From NCBI GenBank assembly GCA_947561585.1, contig CANNZV010000513.1:620001-684000 (forward strand): 64,000 nucleotides of DNA, written 5' to 3'. Positions within the stretch are counted from its first letter, which is position 1. Each line of letters opens with the position of its first letter. The notes below the pieces were generated by a model. It had not been told where the DNA came from, did not search any database, and was given only the letters and a program-made list of their open reading frames with translations. The translations under genes were made by a program, and so were the position numbers. Shown here piece by piece: positions 25,101 through 32,573 of the stretch. The DNA comes from Caprella mutica. Its lineage: Eukaryota > Arthropoda > Malacostraca > Amphipoda > Caprellidae.

Positions 25101-25193
25101 CTACACTCGAGTTCTACGTACATCAGTCGATCACGCAGTCGGGGTGAGGGTTTGTCGACATACTCCAGGTCGATATCCCGACCAAGAAAATAA
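231..25193 (+). CDS. KIF13: KIF13-type kinesin-3 motor with C-terminal CAP-Gly (3' part, 27 exons)
   Basis: Plus-end-directed microtubule motor of the kinesin-3 family; family members carry membrane and scaffold cargo in the cytoplasm. Exons read: 231-324, 659-760, 1052-1153, 1312-1441, 3229-3377, 3658-3813, 3933-4020, 4589-4732, 4883-5069, 5339-5561, 5839-6174, 6936-7055, 8504-8659, 8851-9772, 10099-10304, 10578-10668, 10812-10954, 16196-16388, 16667-16729, 17870-17988, 18462-18616, 20097-20222, 20441-20946, 21070-21270, 21616-21735, 22211-22357, 25093-25193. Every junction has an AG acceptor and GT donor, and phases match throughout, giving about 1,692 residues plus TAA. Domain order (motor end, FHA, KIF1B/DUF3694, CAP-Gly) is diagnostic of KIF13B/Kinesin-73; KIF1/KIF16 types end in PH or PX instead. 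About 250 N-terminal motor residues lie upstream of the window. KIF13A versus B cannot be assigned; the CAP-Gly is the B-like trait. Confidence 0.95.
420..623. repeat. MITE family A copy with CTGCAG-centred palindrome
   Basis: Ends resemble the family consensus (cggacagt left; tgtccgatatctcatcagtc right). The centre is a long hairpin including a 34-bp perfect palindrome at 504-537 centred on ctgcag. It lies in the intron between KIF13 exons 231-324 and 659-760. Confidence 0.7.
1312..3377 (+). CDS. KIF13: KIF13 neck/coiled-coil exons 4 and 5
   Basis: Exon 1312-1441 encodes a charged helix ([18 protein letters not shown] to KLKKT) and ends in phase 1. Exon 3229-3377 resumes with [16 protein letters not shown] and then [20 protein letters not shown], the conserved sequence just before the FHA domain. 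The intron between them opens with about 37 tandem copies of the exon end plus donor, so the upstream donor at 1442 is chosen because only it keeps frame and avoids the stop inside the first repeat unit. Confidence 0.92.
1427..2910 (+). repeat. 40-bp minisatellite made of exon end plus splice donor (about 37 copies)
   Basis: The unit is about 40 bp (39 bp when one g is missing) and contains actaaagaaaactggtaagg, which is the 3' end of KIF13 exon 1312-1441 joined to its own donor. The first unit is the real exon boundary. Later units are almost identical; the last copies near 2881-2910 are degenerate. Near identity suggests recent expansion. Confidence 0.95.
3658..4020 (+). CDS. KIF13: KIF13 FHA domain exons 6 and 7
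   Basis: Exon 3658-3813 (52 codons) begins [19 protein letters not shown], the FHA loop with the G-R signature, and continues [19 protein letters not shown]. Exon 3933-4020 gives [19 protein letters not shown], the last FHA strands. FHA domains bind phosphothreonine peptides; in kinesin-3 this domain also stabilises the motor. The donor after ATG-G (4021 gtgagg) leaves phase 1, completed by GC at 4589. Confidence 0.94.
4120..4500 (+). repeat. Repeat family F copy 1 with gaggaggagccaac hairpin
   Basis: Contains a GC-rich hairpin (ggaggaggagccaac against gttggctcctcctcc, 4235-4283) and the flank tatcgatacagtgctgcaag. The right part has ttatcctaaaaaacttattc. The same pieces occur in reverse order and strand at 11630-12060. 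In the KIF13 intron before exon 4589. Confidence 0.65.
4589..6174 (+). CDS. KIF13: KIF13 post-FHA helix and KIF1B-type segment, exons 8-11
   Basis: Exon 8 reads [19 protein letters not shown], typical of kinesin-3 just after the FHA. Exon 9 has a coiled-coil start ([17 protein letters not shown]) and a Pro/Thr-rich loop, ending RIEKWAKER. Exon 10 gives [20 protein letters not shown] and [20 protein letters not shown], matching the conserved KIF13 stalk. Exon 11 opens [20 protein letters not shown], passes an Asn-rich linker and ends [20 protein letters not shown]. The 3' end of exon 11 is duplicated 140 bp downstream together with its donor. Confidence 0.94.
5681..5721. repeat. Partial MITE family A (right end)
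   Basis: gcgaagatgtgaaattgacc followed by gataattcgtaacttaccct matches the family A right terminal inverted repeat. No left end was recognised. In a KIF13 intron. Confidence 0.55.
6119..6330 (+). repeat. Duplicated end of KIF13 exon 11 with its donor
   Basis: 6119-6190 (exon end, donor and 16 intron bases) is repeated at 6259-6330 with one visible mismatch (gcagagg versus gctgagg). Between them lies a short actcttac tandem repeat. Using the second donor would run into TAG at 6256-6258. Confidence 0.9.
6716..6835. repeat. Tandem repeat (gttgtaggagatggtcgttg)
   Basis: About four units of roughly 30 bp (gttgtaggagatgg, cgttgtagcatcg) in the intron before KIF13 exon 12. Non-coding. Confidence 0.75.
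6936..10954 (+). CDS. KIF13: KIF13 DUF3694 region, exons 12-17
   Basis: Exon 12 carries [14 protein letters not shown] and an acidic Ser-rich linker. Exon 13 has [18 protein letters not shown]. The 922-base exon 14 includes [19 protein letters not shown] and [12 protein letters not shown], then [14 protein letters not shown]. Exon 15 has [20 protein letters not shown] and YEIVSNIPK, highly characteristic of KIF13. Exons 16-17 give [20 protein letters not shown] and [15 protein letters not shown]. This region binds cargo scaffolds in vertebrate KIF13 proteins (family knowledge). Intron 12 is mostly minisatellite. Confidence 0.94.
7245..8500. repeat. Minisatellite filling KIF13 intron 12
   Basis: Interleaved units built from ttaccttctattcacc and ttcattagttatta, about 16 to 27 bp, over 1.25 kb. 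The array runs directly into the acceptor: the last unit becomes cacctttatttcctcag before exon 8504. ORFs that include this array are artefacts of its lack of stops. Confidence 0.92.
8757..8822. repeat. MITE family A fragment
   Basis: ccgaagatgtgtaactgtcc and ataactctcaactcaccct resemble the family A right end, after gacagtccacattaacagtg from the left end. Degenerate copy inside the short intron before exon 8851. Confidence 0.5.
10325..10462. repeat. Tandem repeat (gatagaactaccttaccctg)
   Basis: Several imperfect units of agatagaactaccttac in the intron following KIF13 exon 10099-10304, starting about 20 bases after the donor. Confidence 0.75.
11630..12060 (-). repeat. Repeat family F copy 2 (inverted relative to copy 1)
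   Basis: attgtaccttgcgaatgagt and ggataatctttttaagg at the left mirror the right end of copy 1, and cagcactgtatcgataaaaa at the right mirrors its left. A gaggaggagccaactg/cagttggctcctcctcc hairpin sits at 11870-11936. Inside it, 11718-11810 matches a segment at 54412-54476. Confidence 0.65.
13425..13781. repeat. Inverted-repeat MITE family E copy 1, TA flanks
   Basis: Starts tactgcaataagata and ends tatcttattgtagta, with TA on both sides (13423-13424, 13782-13783). The long arms contain ggcgccatctggatttgaga and its reverse near 13710-13735. TA flanks suggest a Tc1/mariner-type mover. A second copy is at 26684-27011. Confidence 0.8.
14478..14660. repeat. Tandem repeat (ctaggtaggtacctactaac)
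   Basis: About eight units of roughly 23 bp, self-complementary around ggtacc, so each unit can fold. In KIF13 intron 17. Confidence 0.85.
15568..15786. repeat. Palindromic MITE-like element
   Basis: The arm acacagtagcagatagctac then gaaagatgttcagtt mirrors aactgaacatctttt and gcctactgtgtcc around a spacer at about 15665. Probably a non-autonomous DNA transposon in KIF13 intron 17. Confidence 0.7.
16196..20946 (+). CDS. KIF13: KIF13 Ser-rich low-complexity tail, exons 18-23
   Basis: Exons 16196-16388, 16667-16729, 17870-17988, 18462-18616, 20097-20222 and 20441-20946 are joined by phase-matched junctions. They encode a Ser/Pro/Thr-rich, partly acidic tail with [15 protein letters not shown] and an [13 protein letters not shown] patch, and several R-x-x-S stretches that could be kinase targets (inference). 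A tail of this kind links DUF3694 and CAP-Gly in KIF13B. Exon 19 ends with a weak donor (GTCAGG at 16730), chosen because it alone restores frame with exon 20. The small exon 19 is the least certain of the set. Confidence 0.82.
18232..18390. repeat. Palindromic element with partly disrupted CTGCAG core
   Basis: gcgagacactttttt at the left pairs with aaagagtgtctcgt at the right. Each arm carries ttaattggtatcc or its complement, separated by about 30 unrelated bases. In the KIF13 intron after exon 17870-17988. Confidence 0.65.
19926..20054 (+). repeat. Dispersed SINE-like repeat copy 1
   Basis: Shares gtgactttgttcatgg, ctgactgcttcc, cttgtatttaatttcctttt and gcgatatggcctttggtt with 23750-23868. 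It ends near gcagacgttaaacccc, a common type of non-LTR tail. No internal coding. Confidence 0.55.
21070..21735 (+). CDS. KIF13: KIF13 CAP-Gly domain, exons 24-25
   Basis: Exon 21070-21270 encodes a Ser/Thr-rich linker, then [39 protein letters not shown] and the start of GKNDG. Exon 21616-21735 completes [20 protein letters not shown] and [16 protein letters not shown] is the CAP-Gly signature loop, which binds C-terminal EEY/F motifs of tubulin, EB proteins or CLIPs. Together with the motor this identifies the KIF13B/Kinesin-73 class. Confidence 0.95.
21314..21510. repeat. MITE family A copy with ctgcag-type core
   Basis: Left end acaagttattggactattac, right end aaccgtccgataactcgtaa. The centre carries the ggtatccatgatac palindrome. 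In the intron splitting the CAP-Gly domain. Confidence 0.75.
21746..21962. repeat. MITE family A copy (degenerate)
   Basis: Left gggcaagtcacgagttataa and aagatataagaaaaag; right ttgtggaaccgtccgatgac. In the KIF13 intron after exon 21616-21735, starting only about 10 bases after the donor. Confidence 0.6.
22211..25193 (+). CDS. KIF13: KIF13 C-terminal exons with two possible ends
   Basis: Exon 22211-22357 ([18 protein letters not shown] and on, Ser/Arg-rich) ends at donor gtaaat at 22358 in phase 1. Acceptor at 25091-25092 opens exon 25093-25193, giving [19 protein letters not shown] and ending ISRPRK with TAA at 25191-25193. If the donor is not used, translation continues five codons to TAG at 22375-22377 and the protein ends KLDNS. 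Both ends look plausible; the spliced form is favoured by the good acceptor and matched phase. Confidence 0.8.
22871..23011. repeat. MITE family A copy
   Basis: Left ggggcaacttacgagttatt, right tgtgactgtccgttaattcg with acttccctta. In the last KIF13 intron. Confidence 0.75.
23508..23635. repeat. MITE family A copy
   Basis: Left ggacaagttctgcgttatcg, right tgatcggaaatgtggtacag then ataactcgtaagttacccta. In the last KIF13 intron. Confidence 0.72.
23750..23868 (+). repeat. Dispersed SINE-like repeat copy 2
   Basis: Same segments as 19926-20054 with substitutions (catcagcgatatagccttcg). Lies in the last KIF13 intron. Confidence 0.55.
24248..24456 (-). repeat. Dispersed repeat family C copy (reverse orientation)
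   Basis: Reverse complement of the conserved block found at 32350, 42643, 47092 and 55778: cggcagatcgtctgttattg, ccattacggtaaatattgat, and cgtagatagatgatcttttt. Includes ctttcgtcggacattcc. No coding frame. Confidence 0.85.
24712..24980. repeat. Two MITE family A pieces: a left end and a complete copy
   Basis: 24714-24770 is a left end only (taaattcagagttactggac). 24810-24980 is complete: tagggtaagttgcgaattat at the left, gtagtactgaccgataatat and acttaccccta at the right, with near-perfect arms. In the last KIF13 intron. Confidence 0.8.
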
Positions 25194-25288
25194 GAAGGAG
25201 TGGAGAAGAAAAAAGAAGACAATTTACCAATGGGACAGACATTTTAATACTTGTTAGTAGTGAAAAAAATATCTGATGTGAAGAATGG
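25194..25288 (+). other. Probable start of KIF13 3' UTR
   Basis: AT-rich non-coding sequence after the TAA, running into a MITE at 25289. I see no clear polyadenylation site with a downstream GT-rich element, so the transcript end is not placed. Confidence 0.4.
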
Positions 25289-25510
25289 TAGGGAAGATAC
25301 GAAATATTGGACAGTTCCCACATTTTCGATCAAAAAGAAAACAATTATATTTTGATATTTTAATTGGTTTTAACTTGGTATACCTACATGATACCTGTAG
25401 GTATCATGTAGGTATACCAAGTTAAATAGCGAGTTGAAATATCAAATTCTATAATTTTTTCTTACGTGTTCGAAAATGTGTACCTGTTCAATAACTCGTA
25501 TCCAACCCCA
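25289..25510. repeat. MITE family A copy with variant palindrome core
   Basis: Left tagggaagatacgaaatatt, right aaaatgtgtacctgttcaat. The centre is a ctgtag-type palindrome (ggtatacctacatgatacct) at about 25376-25420. Lies just 3' of the KIF13 stop. Confidence 0.75.
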
Positions 25511-26483
25511 TTTTCAACCAATTGGTCTATGTTACATTAACAAAATTATGTAAATTGCTGACGAAAGGTTATAATTAGGCAGATTTTATTTTAGAGAGTA
25601 GGAGTGTTTGTATATCATGAGCATTAATTTAATTACCGTGACATTGTGTAATAATATGATCTCACTATTTTCTAAGAAAAATGTTCAAAAACTTTAGCAT
25701 TGTCATCCATATATACCTAATTAGCTATCATTTACTATACACAATGATACCTCAACTGATAATAGCTGTGCTGAACGTAAACTATCATCAAATGAAGAAA
25801 TAATGACTTGCTATTATTTGTGAAGAGATAATGACTTAATGTAAGTATCATTAAAATGTTAATGAGAAAAAGGCAGTAAAGTCGACATTTTTATTTTATA
25901 AAATTAACGACTTTGAATTTCAAACGAATAAAAATATGAAGGTTTTTATTGAGTAACTTCAGTTATAATTGGATTTAAATAATATGCTGTGCAAATATCC
26001 GACGAAACTATAAAAAGTGAAATATTTGAATAAGTTACAATCTGCATCAATTGCCAAATAAAGAGTACATGGCAACTTTGGCTGTGGAATAAAGAAGTAC
26101 ATGGCAACTGTGCCTGAAAATGCCACACAGCAACGATGGAATCGACGATTTTGTAAGGCGATATTTTCCCATTAAAAACAAACGTTATTGAGTGAGTATA
26201 CAGAATAACATTTCAATAATAAACTTGACATGTTGTTATTTAAATGGTGTTGGAATTTAAACATATTTTTCATTTAAACTAATTATGGCAAGTATGTTCA
26301 TTTTTCAAAATGTCCGACAATTAGGTACTAGTGCATATTTTAAATTACACACGAGGTTTCTTTCCATTTGAAGTAGTAGTAGGTACCTACCTTCTTTATC
26401 TGACTCTAGGTAGTTTGGTCTTCAAATTGCTATTTGTTACAAACTCATTTAGTGAAGTTGGTGTGAATGAGACCGATTAGTCT
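25511..26483. other. AT-rich intergenic stretch
   Basis: No exon-like frame. A short duplication (agtacatggcaact) occurs at 26066 and 26096. Confidence 0.5.
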
Positions 26484-26666
26484 ATGGTTATGACAATATG
26501 CTTTGGAAATCATAGATCTTAAGAATATCACAGACGGAATGAAATGGTATCGAATACTTTATACCGCTGGTGTAGAACCATTCAATACTCTTCAATTCTC
26601 TCCGTTTATACTATTTTCGGGATCTATTATTTTAGAAGCATATTGTCACTATCCTACCAGTGATCA
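26484..26666 (+). repeat. MITE family D copy 1
   Basis: tatgacaatatgctttggaa at the left and tttagaagcatattgtcact at the right form terminal inverted repeats. The interior gaaatggtatcgaatac and ccgctggtgtagaaccattc matches copies at 45974, 48678 and 48872. Confidence 0.8.
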
Positions 26667-26683
26667 CCTACCTACCAAAGATA

Positions 26684-27011
26684 TACTACAGTAAGATGCA
26701 CCACTCTACCAAATTTCTGTTTCATAAGTGCGTTGTGGCGCCATCTGGATTTGATAGCGGGAACTAGAGAAACAACAACATTTGTTTTTTATCAAATCAT
26801 TAGAAGTTTCAGTGTTCAATATTAAAAAAAATGAGATTTCAGAATAACTTTTCTGTTGATCAAGTTTAACAGAATAAATAACTTCTGCCTGAATACTGTA
26901 ACTTTCAATGTTTTGATCAGCACCAAATGTTGTTGTTGCTTTAGTTCCCGCTTTCAAATTCAGGTGGCGCTTTAAAATTTCCAAGAGAGGTGAATTTATT
27001 TTTCTGTAGTA
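26684..27011. repeat. Inverted-repeat MITE family E copy 2
   Basis: Starts tactacagtaagatgcacca and ends ttctgtagta; the arms share gcgccatctggatttgatag with copy 1 at 13425-13781. It begins about 17 bases after the family D copy. Confidence 0.75.
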
Positions 27012-27934
27012 TAATATCTTTGTACCTACCTCTGGTATCCATCTTTAAATTTAGGTTTTAAGTTTACATTTTGTGTCAAACCCTTGGTATCCATTTCAAA
27101 TATTTAGGTTTTAAGTTAAAATATCTCTGAAAAATACCTAGCCTGTGAAATAAGATGGCTGCTCATTTTGTTTCAGTGAACGATAACCCGAAAACGTCCT
27201 TTAGATCCCTCCATATTTAGGATTATTTTCATTGAATGTCTTATAGATAACGCTTGTGTTGTGTGCTTGCTAAATACTATATCGCTACTTAGAATATCTT
27301 GAATGTCGCAAAGGATCTCCTCTAAAATACCTATATAGTTTCGAGCCATTTTCCAAAGTAAGGTACAATTCTCCAACAAATCTGATTGTTACACGAAAAA
27401 TGATTGATTTCCATTGAAAGTTTTATCAGGAATACCAACTGCATTTCATTTATCATGTCAGTCAGGGTACCAATCCCTATGTGGGACATAATGCCAAGTT
27501 TCACACTATAATAATGATGATATTTCCGACTAGAAGAAATAACTATTGAATATTTCAATTGTGCTACCTATATCGTAATAGACATGACCTTTGAGTTGTT
27601 CATTTAAATATTTTGACATGAAGCATGGCAGTAGATTCATTAAATGTTAGTTTTTGTTAGATGAAAGCATATAGTTAAGATAAATTGTTGTCACTATTTT
27701 GAGTTTTTATGTTAATATAGCAGATGTACAGTGAATGTGATTTACATTTCTTCTATATTTAGTTATACAGTTTTGGCATTTTGTATGTATGTTGGAGAGA
27801 TTTTTCTAATACCGATATCAATATTTTTGCAATAATATTCTTATTTTGGATGTACGTTTTAACATCAGTGTTTGTTAATTAATTATAGAAAAAGCACTGC
27901 TAAAGGACAATGTTGTCCAACAAATAGTCAAGTC
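27012..27934. other. Intergenic stretch with a short duplication
   Basis: tggtatccatctttaaattt at 27039 and ggtatccatttcaaatattt near 27088 are divergent copies of one 50-bp unit. Otherwise no supported feature. Confidence 0.5.
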
Positions 27935-28175
27935 GTGCGCATTTTTACTGCGCAGTATTCTTATGACGTCACGTTCTAGATACTCGTGTGCATATCTACT
28001 GCGCAGGATGACGTCACGCTCTAGAATCTAGATACTCGTGTGCATATCTACTGCGAATGATGACGTCACGCACTAGATAGGTACTAATGCGCATTTCTAC
28101 TGCGCATGGTGACGTCACGCACTAGATACTCGTGCGCATTTCTACTGCGCATGAGGACGTCACACTCTAGATTTG
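27935..28175. repeat. Tandem array of about 52 bp units with TGACGTCA sites
   Basis: Each unit has gtgcgcatttctactgcgc, then tgacgtcacgc and tctagatactcgtg. Four exact tgacgtca palindromes (CRE/ATF consensus) and a fifth degenerate one (ggacgtca) are seen, with gcgcat half-sites (NRF1-like) in between. Intergenic, 2.7 kb after the KIF13 stop. Confidence 0.85.
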
Positions 28176-30043
28176 TGTATAGGTTTTGCCTTTGTAAGCT
28201 TCATAGCGCACCTATCTATATAATCTACCTATCTATCGTATCAATTTACTGAAAGCCAAACTCTGTAGTCATTTCTAGAATATATACAATCTATTTTAAT
28301 ATATGTGCTGATGGTAATGGATATATATATATGCTTTATTCTACCTAGCAACCTATGCAGAAAATCTAATATCAATGAAATAAAAGAGGAAATTTATGAA
28401 AAGGGTAAAACGATGTGAAGCTTTTAGGAAAATAAGTTAATATGGTAAATTGTTATTTATTTCAGGAAACTTAAATTGTTGCAATTCTACAAATATTGGG
28501 TTGAAGAAACTTTACAATTTTGTGTCAAATTTTTCCCGAATGTATTGACTCGCATTGTTTAAACTTTAGATCGTTAAAACTAGCACATTTAGATGTGTAA
28601 AGGATGTTCATGAGATATCAACTACACATTTTTGTGTGTAAAATCTCCTGTGAATTGTGGCAAAATATCTCCATAGACTTCTGCAAGTGGAACTACAAAC
28701 TCAGCTGACGAATAGCTACTTACTTTTCCATGTACATATTATAACTAGTAATGCTTAGACCGCTTTATTATTAAACTGTAGAAATAATAGCAGGTTCACT
28801 TCTCTGTCAAAGTAAATAAGTGTGTAGATAATACTAGGTTCTTTCACATCTCTGACCAATATGTTGTTTTCTGACCATGATGTTGTTTTTAAGAGTTTAG
28901 ACACCTACTTTTAGTTCTATAAAAACTTAAAAATAAAAAGTCAACAAAAATTTAGACCTACTCTAAGTTGTGGTCTACAAATAAGTAGACCTACTTTAAG
29001 TTGTATTGTTTTTAGCCAATGTAACTCCCTTCACAAATACTCACAGCTATAGCGGCATATTAAATCTTATGTTTGCCAAACTTGTTTCATTGTCACTCTT
29101 TTATTCATGGACCTCCTCTATAATGAAATCTTCTATAGTGTAGATAGTATCCTGAGTAAGGAAGTAACCTCTATAGCAGGGTAGGGCAAATGCAGCTCTC
29201 AGTGCTTTTTTGGCACTGAGAGCTGCACTGGTGCCTGGGAGAGAAATGCTGTTTCATTTTCTTTCAAAGAAAATTTAGAATTTTTAGCCATGACTGCTTT
29301 AAAATTCCAAGGATAATATAAAAGGGGTGGTAGCTAAATGAAGATCAGTATGTTTGTCATGTCCATGATAGTTAATTTTATACGTTTTAGGGTATTTTTT
29401 GTTCGTTAGGTAGGAAGTTTTTTTTACTTTAGTTCGGGTGTATAATGTTTAGCCCCGACTCTTTTTCTGTAGATCAGATCATCAATTTCAGTTCAAATTA
29501 TATACAATAATACAAGACTATCGATAATTTCTAATCAGCTTCAAGTCATTAAAAAAAACTTCAAGTTATTTTCAAAATTTTCAAGATAGATGCCTGTGCT
29601 ATTTGGGTTCTGATATATAAGTTAGCAGGTATTTTCAGTCACGAAGTTCTGCAAATTAAACCCTCGTAATGACATGAAACATTGCCTTTTCGCTAATAAC
29701 AGGTGACTTTTCACTTCAAACATGTCCTTAAATTCTGTTGAGATTGTAAACAATGAAAACAATAAAATAAATTTTCAGGTGTTAGGGACTTGAAGGCAAA
29801 TAATTTCAGTTAAGGAGTGCATAGCTACTGCACTTGAAGAGAGATGTTAAATAGAATATAAATTATTACTAATGGCAGATAACTTATTTTTGTTCTTATT
29901 GTGACTCACTAACTCAAGCTTAATTACCAATATATTACCAAGTTATTATGTATAACTTTAACTGTCATATTATGATGGAATGGACCAATTAAATGCATTA
30001 ATAATTAATTATCTACTTCATCACTGTTGGTCCTGCTTCATAC
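28176..30043. other. AT-rich intergenic stretch
   Basis: Holds one compact hairpin (29191-29227) and a partial copy of a ctctatag-type repeat (29105-29180, cctcctctataatga and cctgagtaaggaag) related to 44410-44625. No gene supported. Confidence 0.5.
29191..29227. other. Perfect 15-bp stem hairpin
   Basis: tgcagctctcagtgc and gcactgagagctgca enclose a 7-base loop (ttttttg). The stem is too short for a typical animal pre-miRNA, and no terminator function is implied in a eukaryote. Confidence 0.7.
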
Positions 30044-30165
30044 CCTTTACCTGTCTTGCACAATTTCGAGATTGTTGTGCATTTTCAATGATCCTTAAAC
30101 ACGCGCAGCGCATTCTCGAGATTGGGCAAATCAGCAAATGGCGCGGAACATACATAATAAACAAG
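30044..30165 (+). repeat. Dispersed repeat shared with 54262-54362
   Basis: cgcagcgcattctcgagatt and ggcgcggaacatac match, in reverse complement, segments near 54270-54345 (gttccgcgcc, ctcgagaatgagctgc). Confidence 0.55.
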
Positions 30166-30301
30166 TAAAAGCTAGGAATGCAACAAAGAAGTGATAGCAA
30201 ATAATATACAATCATCACTCGGATTAAGAAAGGATTAATGTTGACAGCAACGGATAAAATGATATTTACATTGATAATCTAACTGATATTATATTTCAAA
30301 A

Positions 30302-30458
30302 TAGGGTAACTTCTGAGTTATCGGACAGTTCCATATTTTCGATGATGTGAGAATCAGTATATTATAATTATTATTTAACTATTAAATTTAAATAGTATAT
30401 ACTTTTTTCTTACATGATCGAAAATGTAGAATTGTCCGATAATTCAGAGCTAACCCTA
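30302..30458. repeat. MITE family A copy abutting the Tc1 element
   Basis: Left tagggtaacttctgagttat, right gtagaattgtccgataattc then taacccta. The right end is followed at once by TA and the Tc1 terminus. Confidence 0.85.
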
Positions 30459-30460
30459 TA

Positions 30461-32111
30461 CAGTCGGGTCAGAAAATATTCGTACCGTACGATAAATGTA
30501 ACATTTTCCTTTATAACTTCTAAAATATCAATTCCTGAATTCCAAATTTTTCTACACTTTTAGATCTGAAATCGATAATGATACACAAAAAATTTCAAAG
30601 CAAATTTATATCAATAACAAAAGTTACAGAGATTTAATTAGAAAATGGGGGGACAGAAAGTATTCATACGGCACGAAAAAATAACAAATTTATTTGAAAT
30701 TCAATATTTTTATGACCTTACGAAGGCGATAGGGGTTATATTCATGAACTACAGTGTAGTACCGAGTTTTTTTTGTATATAGTCATTGTTATTCTCCCAT
30801 ATGTTGCAACCGTTGGCTTTGTTTAATAATTTGTCTTTTTATAAATCTTAAATCATGCCAGAAGCTAAAGAACACAGTATGGAGGTGAAGAAGATAGTCT
30901 TAGCGATGCACAATGACGGAAAGGGGTATGGCAAGATATCCAAGGAGCTAAAACTACCAAAATCCACGGTCCAATCCATTATTAAGAAGGTAAGGGATGT
31001 TGGTCACCTGGAGAATCTCCCTCGGAGTGGACGTCAGGTAAAAGTTTCCCCCACAGGTATCCGAAGAGTTGTTCGAGAGGTCAACAAGAACCCCCGTGTG
31101 ACCAGGGATGAGGTTCCAATCTTGGAACAATCTGGAACAAGTGTCAGTCGATCAACTGTAAGTAACATTCTGCACAAGGATAACTTGAGAGGCTGTCGTC
31201 CTAGGAAAGCTCCTCTACTGCGTTCTATGCATTTGAAGGCTCGTGTCAAGTTTGCAAATGAATACTCCCCTAAAGAATCCACTTATTGGAGCAGTGTTTT
31301 GTGGTCAGACGAGACGAAAATAGAGCTTTTCAGTCATTCTAGTTCTCAGTATGTTTGGAGGAAAAAGAATGAAGCCTTCAAAGCAAAGAATACCATCCTT
31401 ACAGTGAAGCATGGTGGTGACTCACTGATGTTTTGGGGTTGCTTTTCGACTAAAGGTGTTGGTACGTTGGTTCGAGTGAATGGTATAATGAAGACAGAGG
31501 ATTATCGTGATATATTGGAGGAAAACCTGAAGCAGAGTGCGAGAAATCTTGGAATGGGACGTCGCTGGATCTTCCAACAGGACAATGATCCAAAGCACAC
31601 CTCGAAATTTGTGTCCAATGGTTAGCAGATGAACGTGTTAATGTCCTCCCATGGCCATCTCAATCACCAGACCTCAATCCCATCGAAAATATGTGGGCTG
31701 AATTGAAAAAAAGAGTAAGGAAAAGGCAACCAAGTAATCTGGCAGAACTTGAGATCATTACAAAAGAAGAATGGAGTAAAATAGACAAGGAAACCTGTCA
31801 TAAATATGTGGGAGACTCTTTTGGACGCCTCCAGAAAGTTATCGAGAGCAGAGGATTCACAATTGACTATTAAAACAATATTATATACATTTTCTTGTTA
31901 CAGTATGAATACTTTCTGTCCCCCCATTTTCTAATTAAATCTCTGTAACTTTTGTTATTGATAAAAATTTGCTTTGAAATTTTTTGTGTATCATTATCGA
32001 TTTCAGATCTAAAAGTGAACAAAAATTTGGAATTCAGGAATTGATATTTTAGAAGTTATGAAGGAAAATGTTACATTTATCGTACGGTACGAATATTTTC
32101 TGACCCGACTG
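30461..32111 (+). mobile_element. Tc1/mariner transposon with IR/DR ends, 1,651 bp
   Basis: Termini cagtcgggtcagaaaatatt and its inverse, flanked by TA at 30459-30460 and 32112-32113. The inverted repeats extend about 210 bp each side. Each carries an outer site (gtcagaaaatattcgtacc) and an inner site (gacagaaagtattcatac, near 30653 and 31903-31922): the IR/DR arrangement known from Sleeping Beauty and Minos. The single gene inside is frameshifted. Arms remain very similar, so the insertion looks fairly young. Confidence 0.95.
30855..31873 (+). pseudogene. Tc1-like DD34E transposase, one frameshift
   Basis: Cut-and-paste transposase. ATG at 30855 opens 256 codons: an HTH region (residues about 10-110, with KLPKSTVQSIIKKV and LPRSGRQ), the first catalytic Asp in LWSDETKIEL (D152), the GGDSLMFWGCFS strand, and the second Asp in FQQDNDPKHTS (about 243). 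The frame then breaks at about 31606-31620, one base short, reaching TAG at 31623. The third acidic residue, in SPDLNPIENMW, and the C-terminal part ending RGFTIDY continue in another frame to TAA at 31871-31873. Total length would fit the family's roughly 340 residues. Inactive as it stands unless the break is a sequencing error. Confidence 0.93.
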
Positions 32112-32187
32112 TATAATCAATAAATATTCATGTAGAAGTAAACTATCGAAATAATCTTCCAATTGTTTCATTCCTATTTTTTACACA

Positions 32188-32226
32188 TAGGGTCAGTTTC
32201 ACATCTTCGGTCGTATAAGAAAAAGG
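32188..32226. repeat. MITE family A fragment
   Basis: tagggtcagtttcacatctt and cggtcgtataagaaaaa match part of the left terminus. Confidence 0.5.
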
Positions 32227-32349
32227 AATATAATTAATATTAATTGTTTAATTACTATTTTAATCATCAAAAGTAATTTTATTGTTTTAATTTGTCACTT
32301 TAAAACTACAACGGCTTCAAAATCTAATTTGTATTCGCACAGTCGGTAT

Positions 32350-32573
32350 AAATTTACAATCGGCAGATCGTCTGTTATTGTCCATTACGGTAAATATTGA
32401 TGGTATTTTATCGTAAAATATCATAATAAAGACATTATCCTCAGGAATGTCCGACGAAAGACGATAAACTATAAGTATTTTTAATTTATGATAAATTACT
32501 ATTGTATTTTTGTCTAATCATTTATTGTCGTAGATAGATGATCTTTTTACCATCGATTATAATCACCGATGGA
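32350..32573 (+). repeat. Dispersed repeat family C copy
   Basis: aatttacaatcggcagatcg through gattataatcaccgatgg, collinear with copies at 42643 and 47092. Non-coding. Confidence 0.88.
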
